Origin: Bacillus sp. FJAT-14578
GTDB taxonomy: Bacteria; Bacillota; Bacilli; Bacillales; Bacillaceae_H
Direction of reading: 5' to 3'
Length of the DNA stretch: 64,000 nucleotides
NCBI RefSeq assembly: GCF_000504165.1
Contig: NZ_AYSE01000004.1
Location: forward strand, 372,001-436,000
Positions 16,050 to 25,316 of the stretch are shown here, piece by piece; positions within the stretch are counted from its first letter, which is position 1; every line of letters starts with the position of its first letter. The notes under the pieces were generated by a model. That model worked only from the letters and a program-made list of their open reading frames with translations. It was not told the DNA's origin and did not search any database. A program made the translations under genes and the position numbers.

Positions 16050-16955
16050 ATGAAAAAACAGGAGCCCATTTATGTTCAGACAGAAATCGGAACGTCGATG
16101 GAGGAAATTTGGGAGTATACGCAAAATCCTGATTTGCATACGGAGTGGGATGTTCGTTTTACTGACATTTCATATCTCAAACGGCAGGAAGGTGAAGCGC
16201 AGCGCTTTTTATATAAAACGAACATCGGGTTCGGGCTTGAGATCGCGGGAAAGGGGGAAACGGCTGGAGAGATACAGAAAGAGACGGGAGAACGAGTATC
16301 TTCATTAAAATTCTGGACGGATCATCCGTTATCTCTCATTCGAACGGGAAGGGGATATTGGAAATATTCCCCGAAAGGCGATCGGATAGTGTTTGAGACT
16401 CAGTACGATTATGAAACGAACTTCGGGAAAATGGGTAAGGTAATCGATTCCTATGTATTTCGTCCGATGTTGGGATGGGCTACGGCCTGGAGCTTTAGCT
16501 CTCTTAAATTATGGTTGGAAAAAGGGTATCACCCCCGATTGACTTTACAGAAGACGCTGACGTACTGGATCGTTTGTTTTCTGCTGGCATTTGTTTGGAT
16601 TTATCAAGGACTCGTTCCAAAAGTGCTTGCTGTTCACCCGGAGGAAGTGGGGATGCTGTCGTCTTTAGTCAGCTTGCCGATCGATCCAGCTCCGGCCGTT
16701 CAATGGATCGGCTTTACGGAAATCCTGTTTGGCTTTATATGGCTGCTGCCGTTTCCAAAACGAAAGCTGTTTATTGGACACATCATCCTTATAGGCCTCT
16801 TGACCGTTTCGGCCTGGATGGCCAATCCGCAAAGCGTCGTTCATCCGTTCAACCCGATTACGTTAAATGCGGCACTTATTCTTTTATCTTTGATCGGATA
16901 CATAAGTGGCAGTGACTTGCCTTCAGTCAGATATTGCAAGAGAAAAAGGGGGTGA
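16050..16955 (+). CDS. yndG: YndG-like SRPBCC/DoxX-like protein
   Basis: The 301-residue protein has two parts. Residues 1-155 form an SRPBCC (START-like) lipid-binding fold: IWEYTQNPDLHTEWDVRF, YWKYSPKGDRIVFETQYDYE. Residues 165-295 form a four-helix DoxX-like membrane domain (GFTEILFGFIWLLPF, MANPQSVVHPFNPITLNAA). It heads a tight three-gene cluster with a DUF4166 protein and a YndJ-like protein, the same order as yndG-yndH-yndJ in B. subtilis. GGGGGA precedes the ATG. The function of the cluster is not known; lipid binding or delivery is plausible from the fold. Confidence 0.8.
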   Translation: MKKQEPIYVQTEIGTSMEEIWEYTQNPDLHTEWDVRFTDISYLKRQEGEAQRFLYKTNIGFGLEIAGKGETAGEIQKETGERVSSLKFWTDHPLSLIRTGRGYWKYSPKGDRIVFETQYDYETNFGKMGKVIDSYVFRPMLGWATAWSFSSLKLWLEKGYHPRLTLQKTLTYWIVCFLLAFVWIYQGLVPKVLAVHPEEVGMLSSLVSLPIDPAPAVQWIGFTEILFGFIWLLPFPKRKLFIGHIILIGLLTVSAWMANPQSVVHPFNPITLNAALILLSLIGYISGSDLPSVRYCKRKRG

Positions 16956-17584
16956 GGACATTGCCATCCATTTATCGAACCATCCTCGGAGATTCTTACG
17001 AAAAACTGCATCCGAAACTCCAGCAGCGTTATGACATAACCGAACAAAAAGACTTTCGTGGTGCAGGAAAGATGGATGAAATCGCAGGGGGCTCTGTTTG
17101 GATCAGGCCATTTTTCCGATTGGGGGCCAAGCGCCGTTTATTTTTTCCGGAAAGAGGCAAAGACATTCCGTTCACCATTTATAATGGGGTATCGATAAAC
17201 GAAGAAGGGAAAACGCTGGTGAAGTGGAATCGTGCTTTTACTTTTGGGCGAAAACGTCGTTTTTTCGATGCGGTGATGTATTTAAATGAGGAACAAGATG
17301 AAATCATTGATTATTTCGGCCAGCCGCCGCTTCTTGTATCCACTCTTTCCTTCTATGTGGATGATCAGGGGAGCATGAACATTTCATCAAAGAAGCAATG
17401 GCTGCACTTATTCGGAAAAAACATTCCTCTGCCTAAATCTTTTTACGGAGAAGCGAGGATTATAGAATCATTTGATGACGAACAAAACTGTTTCCGGATT
17501 AAGGTCGAGGTCCGAAATCCTTTAGTCGGTACGCTTTTTTCGTACAATGGAACTTTTACTGAAATGGAACGTGATTCAAAATGA
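16952..17584 (+). CDS. yndH: YndH-like DUF4166 protein
   Basis: The 210-residue DUF4166 protein begins TLPSIYRTILGDSYEKLHPK, with LQQRYDI, KMDEIAGGSVWIRPFF and a long beta-rich region ending VRNPLVGTLFSYNGTFTE. The GTG start at 16952 overlaps the stop of yndG, and a TTG at 16961 is an alternative. The frame ends with a four-base overlap with yndJ. This indicates translational coupling. DUF4166 domains often accompany membrane or saccharopine-type enzymes, but the role is unknown. Confidence 0.8.
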   Translation: MRTLPSIYRTILGDSYEKLHPKLQQRYDITEQKDFRGAGKMDEIAGGSVWIRPFFRLGAKRRLFFPERGKDIPFTIYNGVSINEEGKTLVKWNRAFTFGRKRRFFDAVMYLNEEQDEIIDYFGQPPLLVSTLSFYVDDQGSMNISSKKQWLHLFGKNIPLPKSFYGEARIIESFDDEQNCFRIKVEVRNPLVGTLFSYNGTFTEMERDSK

Positions 17585-19206
17585 AACGGAACGTGGTAAT
17601 CGGAATTATTTTTTATCTTTTGTATTTAATAATTGGTTGGTCGCAGCTTTACATCGTGGAGGCCCTTGTTTTATTATCCGTTCTTGTGTTCGTTCCTTTA
17701 GTTTTCATGATGATTGACAAGGATAGGAGAGATGGAACGACTATACCGCTGGCCCGATTCATCTCACGGTTGTACCCGTATGCCGCACTCGGTGCGATGC
17801 TGGCTTTTTTGGCGAATATACCCGTGTTTACGGCGGTCTGGTTTATGTATACGGGACTAATCGCTTTGTTCGGCGTGAGCCGTTTGTTGGAGAGAGGAAG
17901 AAAACCGCTCGAGGAATTATCCATCGACAGCGGCCTCATCTATTTAAGTTTGGGCGGTTTTTGGTTCTTTGCCTATGCGGCGGATATACAAGTGCTGCAT
18001 TTCACAAAGTTAACCATTTTATTGACGGCCATCCATTTTCATTATTCGGCTTTCATTCTGCCCATCCTTGCCGGATTTTTAGGAAGGAAGCTTACAGGTA
18101 ACCGGAAATGGTACACTCTCATGACGCTCGTCATCATTCTATCGCCTTTGGCGGTTGCCATCGGTATTACCTATTCACGGCTTATCGAGTTTTTGGCGGT
18201 GCTCATCTATGTTGCGGCCCTTTATGCACATGGCTTTTTTATTTTTCGAACCGCTTTTCGGAAAAGGGCAGCTAAAATCCTGCTTTCTTTCTCAGCCGCA
18301 GTCCTTCTTGCGACGATCTCCTTTTCCTTGATATACGCATACGGAAGGGTTCAAGAAAGCGTGACGCTCACCATTTCGGAGATGATTTTCATCCATGGAA
18401 CCGTCAATGCGTTTGGCGTTGTTTTGCCGGCCTTGGTCGGATGGCTCATTGAAGGTCCGGATTGTTCTTCCCATTCTTATTACGGAAAGCCGTTGAGCCG
18501 AGTGTTTGGTACAAGGATCATCGGAAGTGATTTTTTATTACGAAAGCAATTGATAGACGACAAGGCGTATAGTGGTCTTATTGATCGAATGAAGGATTTC
18601 TCCTCGAACGAGTTTGATGAAAATCGGCTTTCACCTGGCATCGCCGATTTCTATGAACAGACGGAGAGCTATGAATTGGAGGCGAATATTCACTGGGCAG
18701 CCTGGTTCAGGCCGATTGCCTTCATTTATCAACTTATAAGCGAGCGTATCGGGCAAATTCATCTAGGAATGGGTGGCGCATGGGAGCGAATGGACGGGTC
18801 CATTATTGGGGTGAAGTCAGAAACGGACGGAAGAAGCTGTGTCAGGGCTTGGTTGAGGAAAAATGAAAGCGGGGAAACCATTTTTGCCGCTCTTTACTCC
18901 CAACATCAATATGGAAATGAAACATACATGAACATCGCCTTGCCGCTTCCTTATTCGAATATGACCGGTATTCTAAAGCCATACAACGATCAAAACCGCC
19001 TTGTATTAACAAGTGTTTTAAGAAAGCAGGGGGCAGGAGATGAAGGTATCTATTTGCATACCTCAATATTTACGATTCGTTTGCCTCTGGCGGAAACGTT
19101 TTTCATCAAGGAAGAAGAAGGTTTTTTGACTGCACATCATCACATGTGGATATTTGGGAAGCAATTTCTCGAAATTGATTACAACATAAAAAAACGAGTG
19201 GAATGA
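17581..19206 (+). CDS. yndJ: YndJ-like membrane protein
   Basis: The 541-residue protein has about ten hydrophobic segments in residues 5-300 (HFHYSAFILPILAGFL and FIHGTVNAFGVVLPALVGW contain conserved His). A soluble C-terminal domain of about 230 residues follows and resembles an SRPBCC/lipocalin-like fold (GMGGAWERMDGSIIGVKSET). Length and order match B. subtilis YndJ. It starts with ATGA overlap onto yndH. The three proteins share lipid-binding-like folds and membrane location, so they may act together; this is inference. Confidence 0.85.
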   Translation: MKRNVVIGIIFYLLYLIIGWSQLYIVEALVLLSVLVFVPLVFMMIDKDRRDGTTIPLARFISRLYPYAALGAMLAFLANIPVFTAVWFMYTGLIALFGVSRLLERGRKPLEELSIDSGLIYLSLGGFWFFAYAADIQVLHFTKLTILLTAIHFHYSAFILPILAGFLGRKLTGNRKWYTLMTLVIILSPLAVAIGITYSRLIEFLAVLIYVAALYAHGFFIFRTAFRKRAAKILLSFSAAVLLATISFSLIYAYGRVQESVTLTISEMIFIHGTVNAFGVVLPALVGWLIEGPDCSSHSYYGKPLSRVFGTRIIGSDFLLRKQLIDDKAYSGLIDRMKDFSSNEFDENRLSPGIADFYEQTESYELEANIHWAAWFRPIAFIYQLISERIGQIHLGMGGAWERMDGSIIGVKSETDGRSCVRAWLRKNESGETIFAALYSQHQYGNETYMNIALPLPYSNMTGILKPYNDQNRLVLTSVLRKQGAGDEGIYLHTSIFTIRLPLAETFFIKEEEGFLTAHHHMWIFGKQFLEIDYNIKKRVE

Positions 19207-19353
19207 ATTTAAAGGGGCATGGATCCAAACATCCATGTCCCTTTAATGTATTAACTAATCAATTCAAAGAAAAATTACTTTATATCCTTATATTGGTAGA
19301 ATAAACTAAAAGAAGGTTTAAATTAACATTTTAGTAAGGGGTAGAATGATAGA

Positions 19354-20169
19354 ATGATCAAGCCGGCAGAAAAAGATGAGATGTCCAACATGATTGAACA
19401 GCATTTAATTAAACACTGGATGTATTTGAAACAGACAGAAGGAAGCGTTTATGTCGATGAAGCCGATTTTAAATATATTGCGGCACCTCCATATAACCGG
19501 GTACTATATGCGGATTGGCTTAATCGAGGAACAAAGGATCAAGAAATGGAAATCAATCGATTACTTGAACAATATGACGGGGAGGGAGATCCTCTCATGT
19601 GGATTATCGGTCCTTCAACAAAACCGAGCGATATCGATTGGACCTTAACAAAAATGGGATTTGAACATCTCCAAAATTGGACGGGAATGGCCATCCATCT
19701 AACCGGTCACTCGTTCAAAAAGAACGATCGTGATGATTTTGAGTTCAAACAAGTGACGAGTGCCGAGGATTTGAAAAAATGGGTAGATGTGTATATCGAT
19801 GGATATCAAAAACCGGCAGCGGGGAAAGAGGCCATCTTCAATCGGTTTGGACAAATCATTCATAAGAAACAAAAGGAATATCGCTTGTATTTGGGTCTTT
19901 ATAAGGGTGAACCCGCTGTAGTTGGTACATTATTTTTGGACGGTGACATTGCGGGTTTGTACTGTATCGCGACTGCTCCAGACATGCGAAGAAAGGGTTT
20001 AGCAAATGTTTATTTACAAAATTTGCTTAATGAAGCTTGTAAGCAAGGAGCCACCCATTGCATTCTCCATGCGACAGAGGCTGGAAAACCGGCTTACGAA
20101 AAGTTAGGCTTTCGATTACACTGTGCGTTTCAAGTTTATTTATATAAAGATAACCATTCTTTCGGGTAA
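19354..20169 (+). CDS. GNAT family N-acetyltransferase
   Basis: The 271-residue protein has an N-terminal half of unassigned type and a C-terminal GNAT domain from about residue 125. The acetyl-CoA loop is visible in LYCIATAPDMRRKGLANVYL, followed by CILHATEAGKPAYEKLGFRL, which is the usual motif B end. The substrate is unknown. The upstream region has GTAAGGGG before the start. It is monocistronic. Confidence 0.85.
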   Translation: MIKPAEKDEMSNMIEQHLIKHWMYLKQTEGSVYVDEADFKYIAAPPYNRVLYADWLNRGTKDQEMEINRLLEQYDGEGDPLMWIIGPSTKPSDIDWTLTKMGFEHLQNWTGMAIHLTGHSFKKNDRDDFEFKQVTSAEDLKKWVDVYIDGYQKPAAGKEAIFNRFGQIIHKKQKEYRLYLGLYKGEPAVVGTLFLDGDIAGLYCIATAPDMRRKGLANVYLQNLLNEACKQGATHCILHATEAGKPAYEKLGFRLHCAFQVYLYKDNHSFG

Positions 20170-20319
20170 TAAAGCTTGGGAGAAAAGTGACAGCGGATGT
20201 TGATTTTCTATTTCAAACCATTACTATGGACCTCTATTTCAATAACATGCAACATTTTGCCGAGTGGCTGCGTTTTATACGTTGAAAAGGGTGTTTCAGT
20301 TCACAAATGGAGGTCGAAA

Positions 20320-21423
20320 ATGAAGAAAATTAGTTTACTAGTCATAACGTGTATGTTTTTAGTAGGCTTGATGATTCCGAGTTTTACTCATGTTCAAGCG
20401 TCCGTCTCGTTTAAAGATGTACCAAGCAGCCACTGGGCGAAGAAAGAAATTGATTATACAGCAGCTAACGGCATTATTAAAGGCTATCAGGATGGTACGT
20501 TCAAACCGAATAATGAGGTGACGAATGCCCAGGTCGCTTTAATGCTGGTAAGGGCCCTAAAGTTAAACACAAACAACCGACCCAATCCGAATTTGACAGA
20601 CGTGACTCCTGCGTATCACGCGTATAAAGAAATTGCGACGGTCATGGATGAAGGCATTTTCCCAAAAGGAAAAACATTCAATCCTAATGCGCCTATCACA
20701 AGGGAGGCGATGGCAAGAGCCCTTGCCAATGCTTTCAAACTGCAAGGGAACGGCGGCATTTATTTTACGGATGTTGCGACATCATACTGGGCCTACCCGT
20801 ACATCATGAAAATTGCTGTCAATGATGTGACAACCGGATACAGCGACGGTACGTTTAAACCGAAAAATAAGGTCACACGCGCCCAATTTTCGGCATTTGT
20901 TGCCCGTTCATTGGATAAGTCGTTCAAGCCCCGTCCAGAAGATCGGGTGGTGACGCTTGGATTGAAACTAGATTCTCAAAGAACGTATATATATAACTAT
21001 TTTGATTATACGGGGGAAACCAAAAAGGCAACATGGACTTTCAACGGCACAGAAGGCGGTCAGGATATTTGGAAAGCGGTGTATGAGAATAATCAAGGAC
21101 AGTCCGCTCAGCATTATACTTATACAGAGAATGCAAAAGGTGTGACGGTTGGATTTTATCAAGCCGATTCCGGTTTGCACATCCCATATCCATTAACATT
21201 CAATAAAAAATGGACCGTCCATCAGGAAGGCATGCCATCGAACTATGTCGTCACCAATATGGCCAAAACCGTTACCACTCCAGCAGGTACATTTTATGAT
21301 GTGATCGAAATCAAGAATTACGATGGCTACTACTATTATTACGCTCAAGGGTTAGGTCATATTATGACGGTGGATGCGACACAGAAATCATCTAAGAAAA
21401 TCATGGAATTAGTGAAATTTTGA
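20320..21423 (+). CDS. secreted S-layer homology (SLH) domain protein
   Basis: The start ATG follows GGAGGTCGAAA; an upstream in-frame start at 20197 lacks this. The 367-residue product has a signal peptide (1-27, VQA cleavage) and three SLH domains (about 30-80, 92-142, 149-200) with GYQDGTFKPNNEVTNAQVA and GYSDGTFKPKNKVTRAQFS signatures. The C-terminal beta-rich domain of about 165 residues is not recognised. SLH domains bind pyruvylated secondary wall polymer, so the protein should be wall-attached. The C-terminal half contains YYYYYAQGLGHIM, as in some secreted lipoproteins with a solute-binding-like beta domain. Confidence 0.85.
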   Translation: MKKISLLVITCMFLVGLMIPSFTHVQASVSFKDVPSSHWAKKEIDYTAANGIIKGYQDGTFKPNNEVTNAQVALMLVRALKLNTNNRPNPNLTDVTPAYHAYKEIATVMDEGIFPKGKTFNPNAPITREAMARALANAFKLQGNGGIYFTDVATSYWAYPYIMKIAVNDVTTGYSDGTFKPKNKVTRAQFSAFVARSLDKSFKPRPEDRVVTLGLKLDSQRTYIYNYFDYTGETKKATWTFNGTEGGQDIWKAVYENNQGQSAQHYTYTENAKGVTVGFYQADSGLHIPYPLTFNKKWTVHQEGMPSNYVVTNMAKTVTTPAGTFYDVIEIKNYDGYYYYYAQGLGHIMTVDATQKSSKKIMELVKF

Positions 21424-21459
21424 CAGACGCTGTTTTAATTCCATAATGAGCCATAAATT

Positions 21460-21494
21460 AAAACCACGTTCCTATAAAGGATGTGGTTTTTTTT
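21460..21494 (+). terminator. SLH gene terminator
   Basis: AAAACCAC pairs with GTGGTTTT, followed by TTTT. Confidence 0.85.
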
Positions 21495-21711
21495 GAGAAA
21501 AAAGACCGATTGACTCCACTTTTCCCTATTGCCATAGAATCAATGTGAAAAAAGATTTGTTTTCCCCCCCATAAAAGTTACCAATAGAGCGAAATATTAT
21601 GAAGGTTGCTATATTTTACTCCTTGACCACCTGGTATAGGGGACACGGAGGATATGGCATGGTTCAATTTATCTAATAGATATAGCAGAAGATGAAGCAA
21701 TATGGGGGTCA

Positions 21712-22788
21712 ATGAACATGAAAGCAACTATGGCATTTGAAAGTCCAAATAAGATTGGAATGACGAGAGAAGAGTATAGAAAAATCGTCGAAGAATTGCA
21801 GAAACGAAACATGAAATCAAAAATTGTGAAAATCATCAATGTGACAACGCAATGGGTGAAAGGAAAGCTGCGAAAAGTTGTATTGGTTGCGGTCATTCTC
21901 GCCAACGGGCTATTTGCCACACAAGCCTTTGCCTGCGAGGAATACACGGTACAGGCTGGGGACAGCTGGGGCAAGCTCTCCAACCGCACCGGTTTTACGA
22001 TCGAGTACTTAAAACAAATTAACGGAAAAGAAACCAACTTTTTAAAGGCCGGGGAAATCGTCGTTTTGCCAAGTATGGAGGAATACCTGGCGGATGTGGA
22101 AGCAGGCGGAACGCCAAATCCTTCTATTTTGATCAAACATCCGCCCGTTTCCAAGGAAAATGGCCAACCATCCACAGAGAAAAATGACAATCACCAAAAA
22201 ACGGCGGCAGCAACACAAATTCATATTGTTCAAAAAGGCGACAGCCTATGGAAAATTGCGGAAAAGTATCAAACAACAATCGAATCGATTATGCAATACA
22301 ATGAATTCACTTCAACAACGTTAATGCCTGGACAAAAAATTATCATTCATCATCCAAAACAAGTCGATCAAACCGAAAAGAATCCGAATGTCGACTCTTC
22401 AAATAAGGAACAAAGTGCAGGAGAAAAACCGGCTATTCAAAGCGAACAAACGTATAGCGTGAAAAAGGGCGATAACTTGTGGAAAATCGCCAGGGCCCAA
22501 CAGACAACGGTCGAAAAGATCATGAAAGATAATCAGCTGACGTCAACGAAACTTAAAATCAACCAAAAGCTTGTCATCAAGCACGAGAATTTCAAAAGTG
22601 TGACCGCTAAAATGACCGATATCGGAGATCCGACGACGGTTTATTTAACACAGGAAAATGGAAAAGAATTGATTCTTCAAATCCCTTACGGAAAAGAGTG
22701 GGAGTTTCAGCTGCTCAGAGGGAAGAAAATCAATGTAACCTATATCGAGCATCAAGAAGGTGTAGGGAAACTCGTTCAATACAAATAA
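21712..22788 (+). CDS. exported protein with three LysM domains
   Basis: The 358-residue protein has a cytoplasmic leader of about 55 residues and one hydrophobic signal/anchor segment (57-74, ending ATQAFA). Three LysM domains follow (about 77-120, 170-213 and 247-290), the last two with canonical VQKGDSLWKIAEKYQTT and VKKGDNLWKIARAQQTT. A C-terminal beta domain of about 65 residues follows. LysM binds peptidoglycan. No hydrolase domain is present, so it may be a wall-binding or spore-cortex accessory protein. The first LysM is diverged (GDSWGKLSNRTGFT). Start alternatives at 21712 and 21718 differ by two residues. Confidence 0.8.
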   Translation: MNMKATMAFESPNKIGMTREEYRKIVEELQKRNMKSKIVKIINVTTQWVKGKLRKVVLVAVILANGLFATQAFACEEYTVQAGDSWGKLSNRTGFTIEYLKQINGKETNFLKAGEIVVLPSMEEYLADVEAGGTPNPSILIKHPPVSKENGQPSTEKNDNHQKTAAATQIHIVQKGDSLWKIAEKYQTTIESIMQYNEFTSTTLMPGQKIIIHHPKQVDQTEKNPNVDSSNKEQSAGEKPAIQSEQTYSVKKGDNLWKIARAQQTTVEKIMKDNQLTSTKLKINQKLVIKHENFKSVTAKMTDIGDPTTVYLTQENGKELILQIPYGKEWEFQLLRGKKINVTYIEHQEGVGKLVQYK

Positions 22789-22824
22789 TGAAGGAAGCTC
22801 TTTGGGGCTTCCTTCATTATTTGT
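22784..22824. terminator. terminator after the LysM gene
   Basis: A perfect 15-bp stem, AATAATGAAGGAAGC (22784-22798) with GCTTCCTTCATTATT (22807-22821), overlaps the stop codon. It lies just before the DesR-type operator. Confidence 0.8.
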
Positions 22825-22826
22825 AC

Positions 22827-22892
22827 ATGACATTTGTCATACCTTGTACATGACGGTTGCTACTGCAAAGGTTGTTTTCTCTTCTTTATAAT
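22827..22892 (+). promoter_or_regulatory. des promoter with DesR-type operators
   Basis: A palindrome ATGACATTTGTCAT (22827-22840) is followed 23 bases on by a half-matched second site starting ATGAC (22850). A TATAAT -10 box lies at 22887-22892 with no good -35, 34 bases before the des ATG. The layout of two tandem operator halves upstream of a promoter with a poor -35 matches DesR-activated des in B. subtilis. Binding is inferred. Confidence 0.65.
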
Positions 22893-22925
22893 TAGCAATA
22901 GCAAATAAGGAAGGGAAAAATACAC

Positions 22926-23915
22926 ATGGAAAAACAAAACGTGAAACATTTGAGAAAGCAAGTTTCCCCTTATGAAAAATCCGATACAAAGGATAGTGTA
23001 AGACAGCTCATAAACACGATTGTTCCTTTTATATTATTATGGGTCCTTGCTTATCAAAGCTTGTCAATCTCTTATTTACTTACGTTCGCTTTGAGCGTTG
23101 TGGCAGCTGGATTTTTAACACGAATCTTCATCATTTTTCATGATTGCTGCCACCATTCTTTCTTTAAAAATCGCCTTGCCAATAAAATAATCGGAACAAT
23201 GACGGGTGTTTTAACGATGTTTCCATATAGCCAATGGCAGCACAGCCATTCCGTCCATCATGCAACGAGCGGCAATTTAGATAAACGGGGGACAGGCGAT
23301 CTATGGATGCTTACGGTCGATGAATATGTGGCAGCTTCGTTTTGGGTTCGCTTATCGTACCGTTTATATCGAAATCCGCTCGTTATGTTCGGTTTAGGTC
23401 CAATCTACGTTTTCCTTATTACGAATCGATTCAACCGAAAAGGGGCAAGGTGGAAAGAACGAATCAATACGTATATTACGAATGTTTCCATTTTCGCTTT
23501 GGTTGGGTTGCTTTGCTGGGCAATCGGATGGGAAGCGTTTCTTTTAGTGCACGGTCCGATCTTTTTCATTGCAGGGGTTGTCGGCATTTGGCTTTTTTAT
23601 GTGCAGCACACATTTGAAGACTCTTATTTCGAAGAGGATAAGACATGGGAATACGTGAAAGCAGCTGTCGAAGGAAGTTCTTATTATAAGCTTCCGAAAT
23701 TTTTACAATGGCTGACAGGAAACATCGGTTTTCACCATGTTCACCATTTAAGTCCAAGAGTACCTAATTATAAATTGGAAGCTGTACACAACAATACGCT
23801 TCCTTTACAACATGTCCCGACGATCACTCTCGCCACGAGCTTGAGTTCACTAAAATTCCGCCTATGGGACGAACAAAACAAAAAATTTGTCACATTCAAA
23901 GACATTAAGGCTTAA
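22926..23915 (+). CDS. des: acyl-lipid desaturase Des
   Basis: The 329-residue integral membrane desaturase has the three histidine boxes of the di-iron site: HDCCHH (72-77), HSVHH (108-112) and HHVHH (270-274). It also has four membrane segments (about 32-52, 53-70, 185-203, 206-226). In B. subtilis the enzyme introduces a cis double bond at position 5 of membrane acyl chains to restore fluidity in the cold. GGAAGGG precedes the ATG. The sensor kinase and regulator genes follow immediately after a 270-base gap. The regional identity of the double bond is inferred from the family. Confidence 0.95.
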   Translation: MEKQNVKHLRKQVSPYEKSDTKDSVRQLINTIVPFILLWVLAYQSLSISYLLTFALSVVAAGFLTRIFIIFHDCCHHSFFKNRLANKIIGTMTGVLTMFPYSQWQHSHSVHHATSGNLDKRGTGDLWMLTVDEYVAASFWVRLSYRLYRNPLVMFGLGPIYVFLITNRFNRKGARWKERINTYITNVSIFALVGLLCWAIGWEAFLLVHGPIFFIAGVVGIWLFYVQHTFEDSYFEEDKTWEYVKAAVEGSSYYKLPKFLQWLTGNIGFHHVHHLSPRVPNYKLEAVHNNTLPLQHVPTITLATSLSSLKFRLWDEQNKKFVTFKDIKA

Positions 23916-23984
23916 TGGTAACGAATGTTTCGGCACCATTCAGTCCGCTGTCTCTCCAATTTGCCATTAAGCAAGATCACCCAT

Positions 23985-24035
23985 AAAGTGAAACTTCATT
24001 CAGTCGGGGATTTCTTTGATCCTCGACTGAACGTC
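23985..24035. repeat. hairpin copy of the CTTCNATCAG dispersed repeat (des-desK gap)
   Basis: AAAGTGAAACTTCATTCAGT, then arms TTCAGTCGGGGAT (23999-24011) and ATCCTCGACTGAA (24019-24031) with one mismatch. It lies between des and desK and could reduce read-through. Confidence 0.7.
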
Positions 24036-24183
24036 TTCTAGGGCTAAATGGCTCCGACCATCGTTTTGCGTACATGAATGAAGCGTACAATGGTAAAATG
24101 AAGGAGAGAGTAAAGAATTCATGGCTTTGTGGTGAAACATCAGGATACATTAAATATGGAAAATCGAAAAAGAGGATTCATTC

Positions 24184-25305
24184 ATGCTTAAAAGATTGAT
24201 GACATTTCAAGGAAATACCGGGATTTCTCCTTATATTTGGACCATTCTTTGCATTTTACCGTTTTATTTTATTTTTCAATCGGCTTCAACGATTAAAATT
24301 ATTGTGGGCTCGTTATTGACGATCTTATTTTTCATCTTGTACCGAATTGCTTTTATTTCTAAAGGATGGCCCGTTTATTTATGGACCTTCCTGCTCATTG
24401 GCATTTCAATTACATCAACGAACCTTTTCAGCTATGTGTATTTTGCTTTTTTCCTCGCTCACTTTATAGGCAATATACAAGATCGAATCGCGTTCATGAC
24501 CTTATATTTTGTTCATCTAATCAGCACGTCCGCTTCCATCAATTACAGCATCGTTCTTCAGCAGCCGCTGTTTTTGAAACAATTGCCATTTGTTATTATC
24601 ATTTGGATCAGTGTCATTCTTCTTCCATTCAATATTCGCAATCGGAAAGAACGGGGCCAGCTTGAGGAAAAGCTGGAAGATGCCAATAAGCGGATTGCTG
24701 AATTGGTCAAGCTGGAGGAGCGCCAGCGGATTGCCCGTGATCTTCATGATACATTGGGTCAAAAGCTCTCCCTCATTGGTTTAAAGAGTGATTTAGCCCG
24801 GAAATTGATTACGAAAGACCCGGAACAGGCACGAAATGAATTGAAAGACGTTCAGCAAACAGCAAGAACGGCGTTGAACGAAGTGAGAAAGATGGTTTCC
24901 TCCATGCGCGGTATTAGGCTGAAGGACGAAATTGTTCGCGTCAAACAAATGTTGAAAGCTGCGGGAATTGACTTCGTCAGCAATCAGGAGTTCACATTGA
25001 CAAATGTTTCCCTTCTCACGGAGAACATTTTAAGCATGTGTTTGAAAGAGGCTGTGAACAATGTCGTGAAACATAGCGGGGCTTCGACCTGTACGATTTC
25101 TGTCGAGCAATCTTCGCAGGAAACGGTCCTTATCGTTCGGGATGACGGTTCTTTTTGCGGGTTAGAAGACTGCTTCGCAAGAGGAAGCGGATTGAATGGA
25201 ATGAAGGAACGTCTGGAGTTTGTGAATGGAAGTCTCGATATTATAACGGAAGATGGAACCACTTTAATCATCAAAGTGCCGAATGACGTGAAGCAGACAG
25301 ATTAG
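24184..25305 (+). CDS. desK: membrane thermosensor histidine kinase DesK
   Basis: The 373-residue kinase has five membrane segments in residues 15-150. A coiled linker (157-180) and the HisKA_3 phosphoacceptor helix RQRIARDLHDTLGQKLSLIG follow, with the phosphorylatable His at 188, the same number as in B. subtilis DesK. The ATP-binding domain has CLKEAVNNVVKHSGA (N box) and GSGLNGMKERLEF (G box). In the family it senses bilayer thickening on cooling and switches from phosphatase to kinase for DesR. It is 12 bases upstream of desR, so they are co-transcribed. Confidence 0.92.
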   Translation: MLKRLMTFQGNTGISPYIWTILCILPFYFIFQSASTIKIIVGSLLTILFFILYRIAFISKGWPVYLWTFLLIGISITSTNLFSYVYFAFFLAHFIGNIQDRIAFMTLYFVHLISTSASINYSIVLQQPLFLKQLPFVIIIWISVILLPFNIRNRKERGQLEEKLEDANKRIAELVKLEERQRIARDLHDTLGQKLSLIGLKSDLARKLITKDPEQARNELKDVQQTARTALNEVRKMVSSMRGIRLKDEIVRVKQMLKAAGIDFVSNQEFTLTNVSLLTENILSMCLKEAVNNVVKHSGASTCTISVEQSSQETVLIVRDDGSFCGLEDCFARGSGLNGMKERLEFVNGSLDIITEDGTTLIIKVPNDVKQTD

Positions 25306-25316
25306 GAGGGAAGAAA

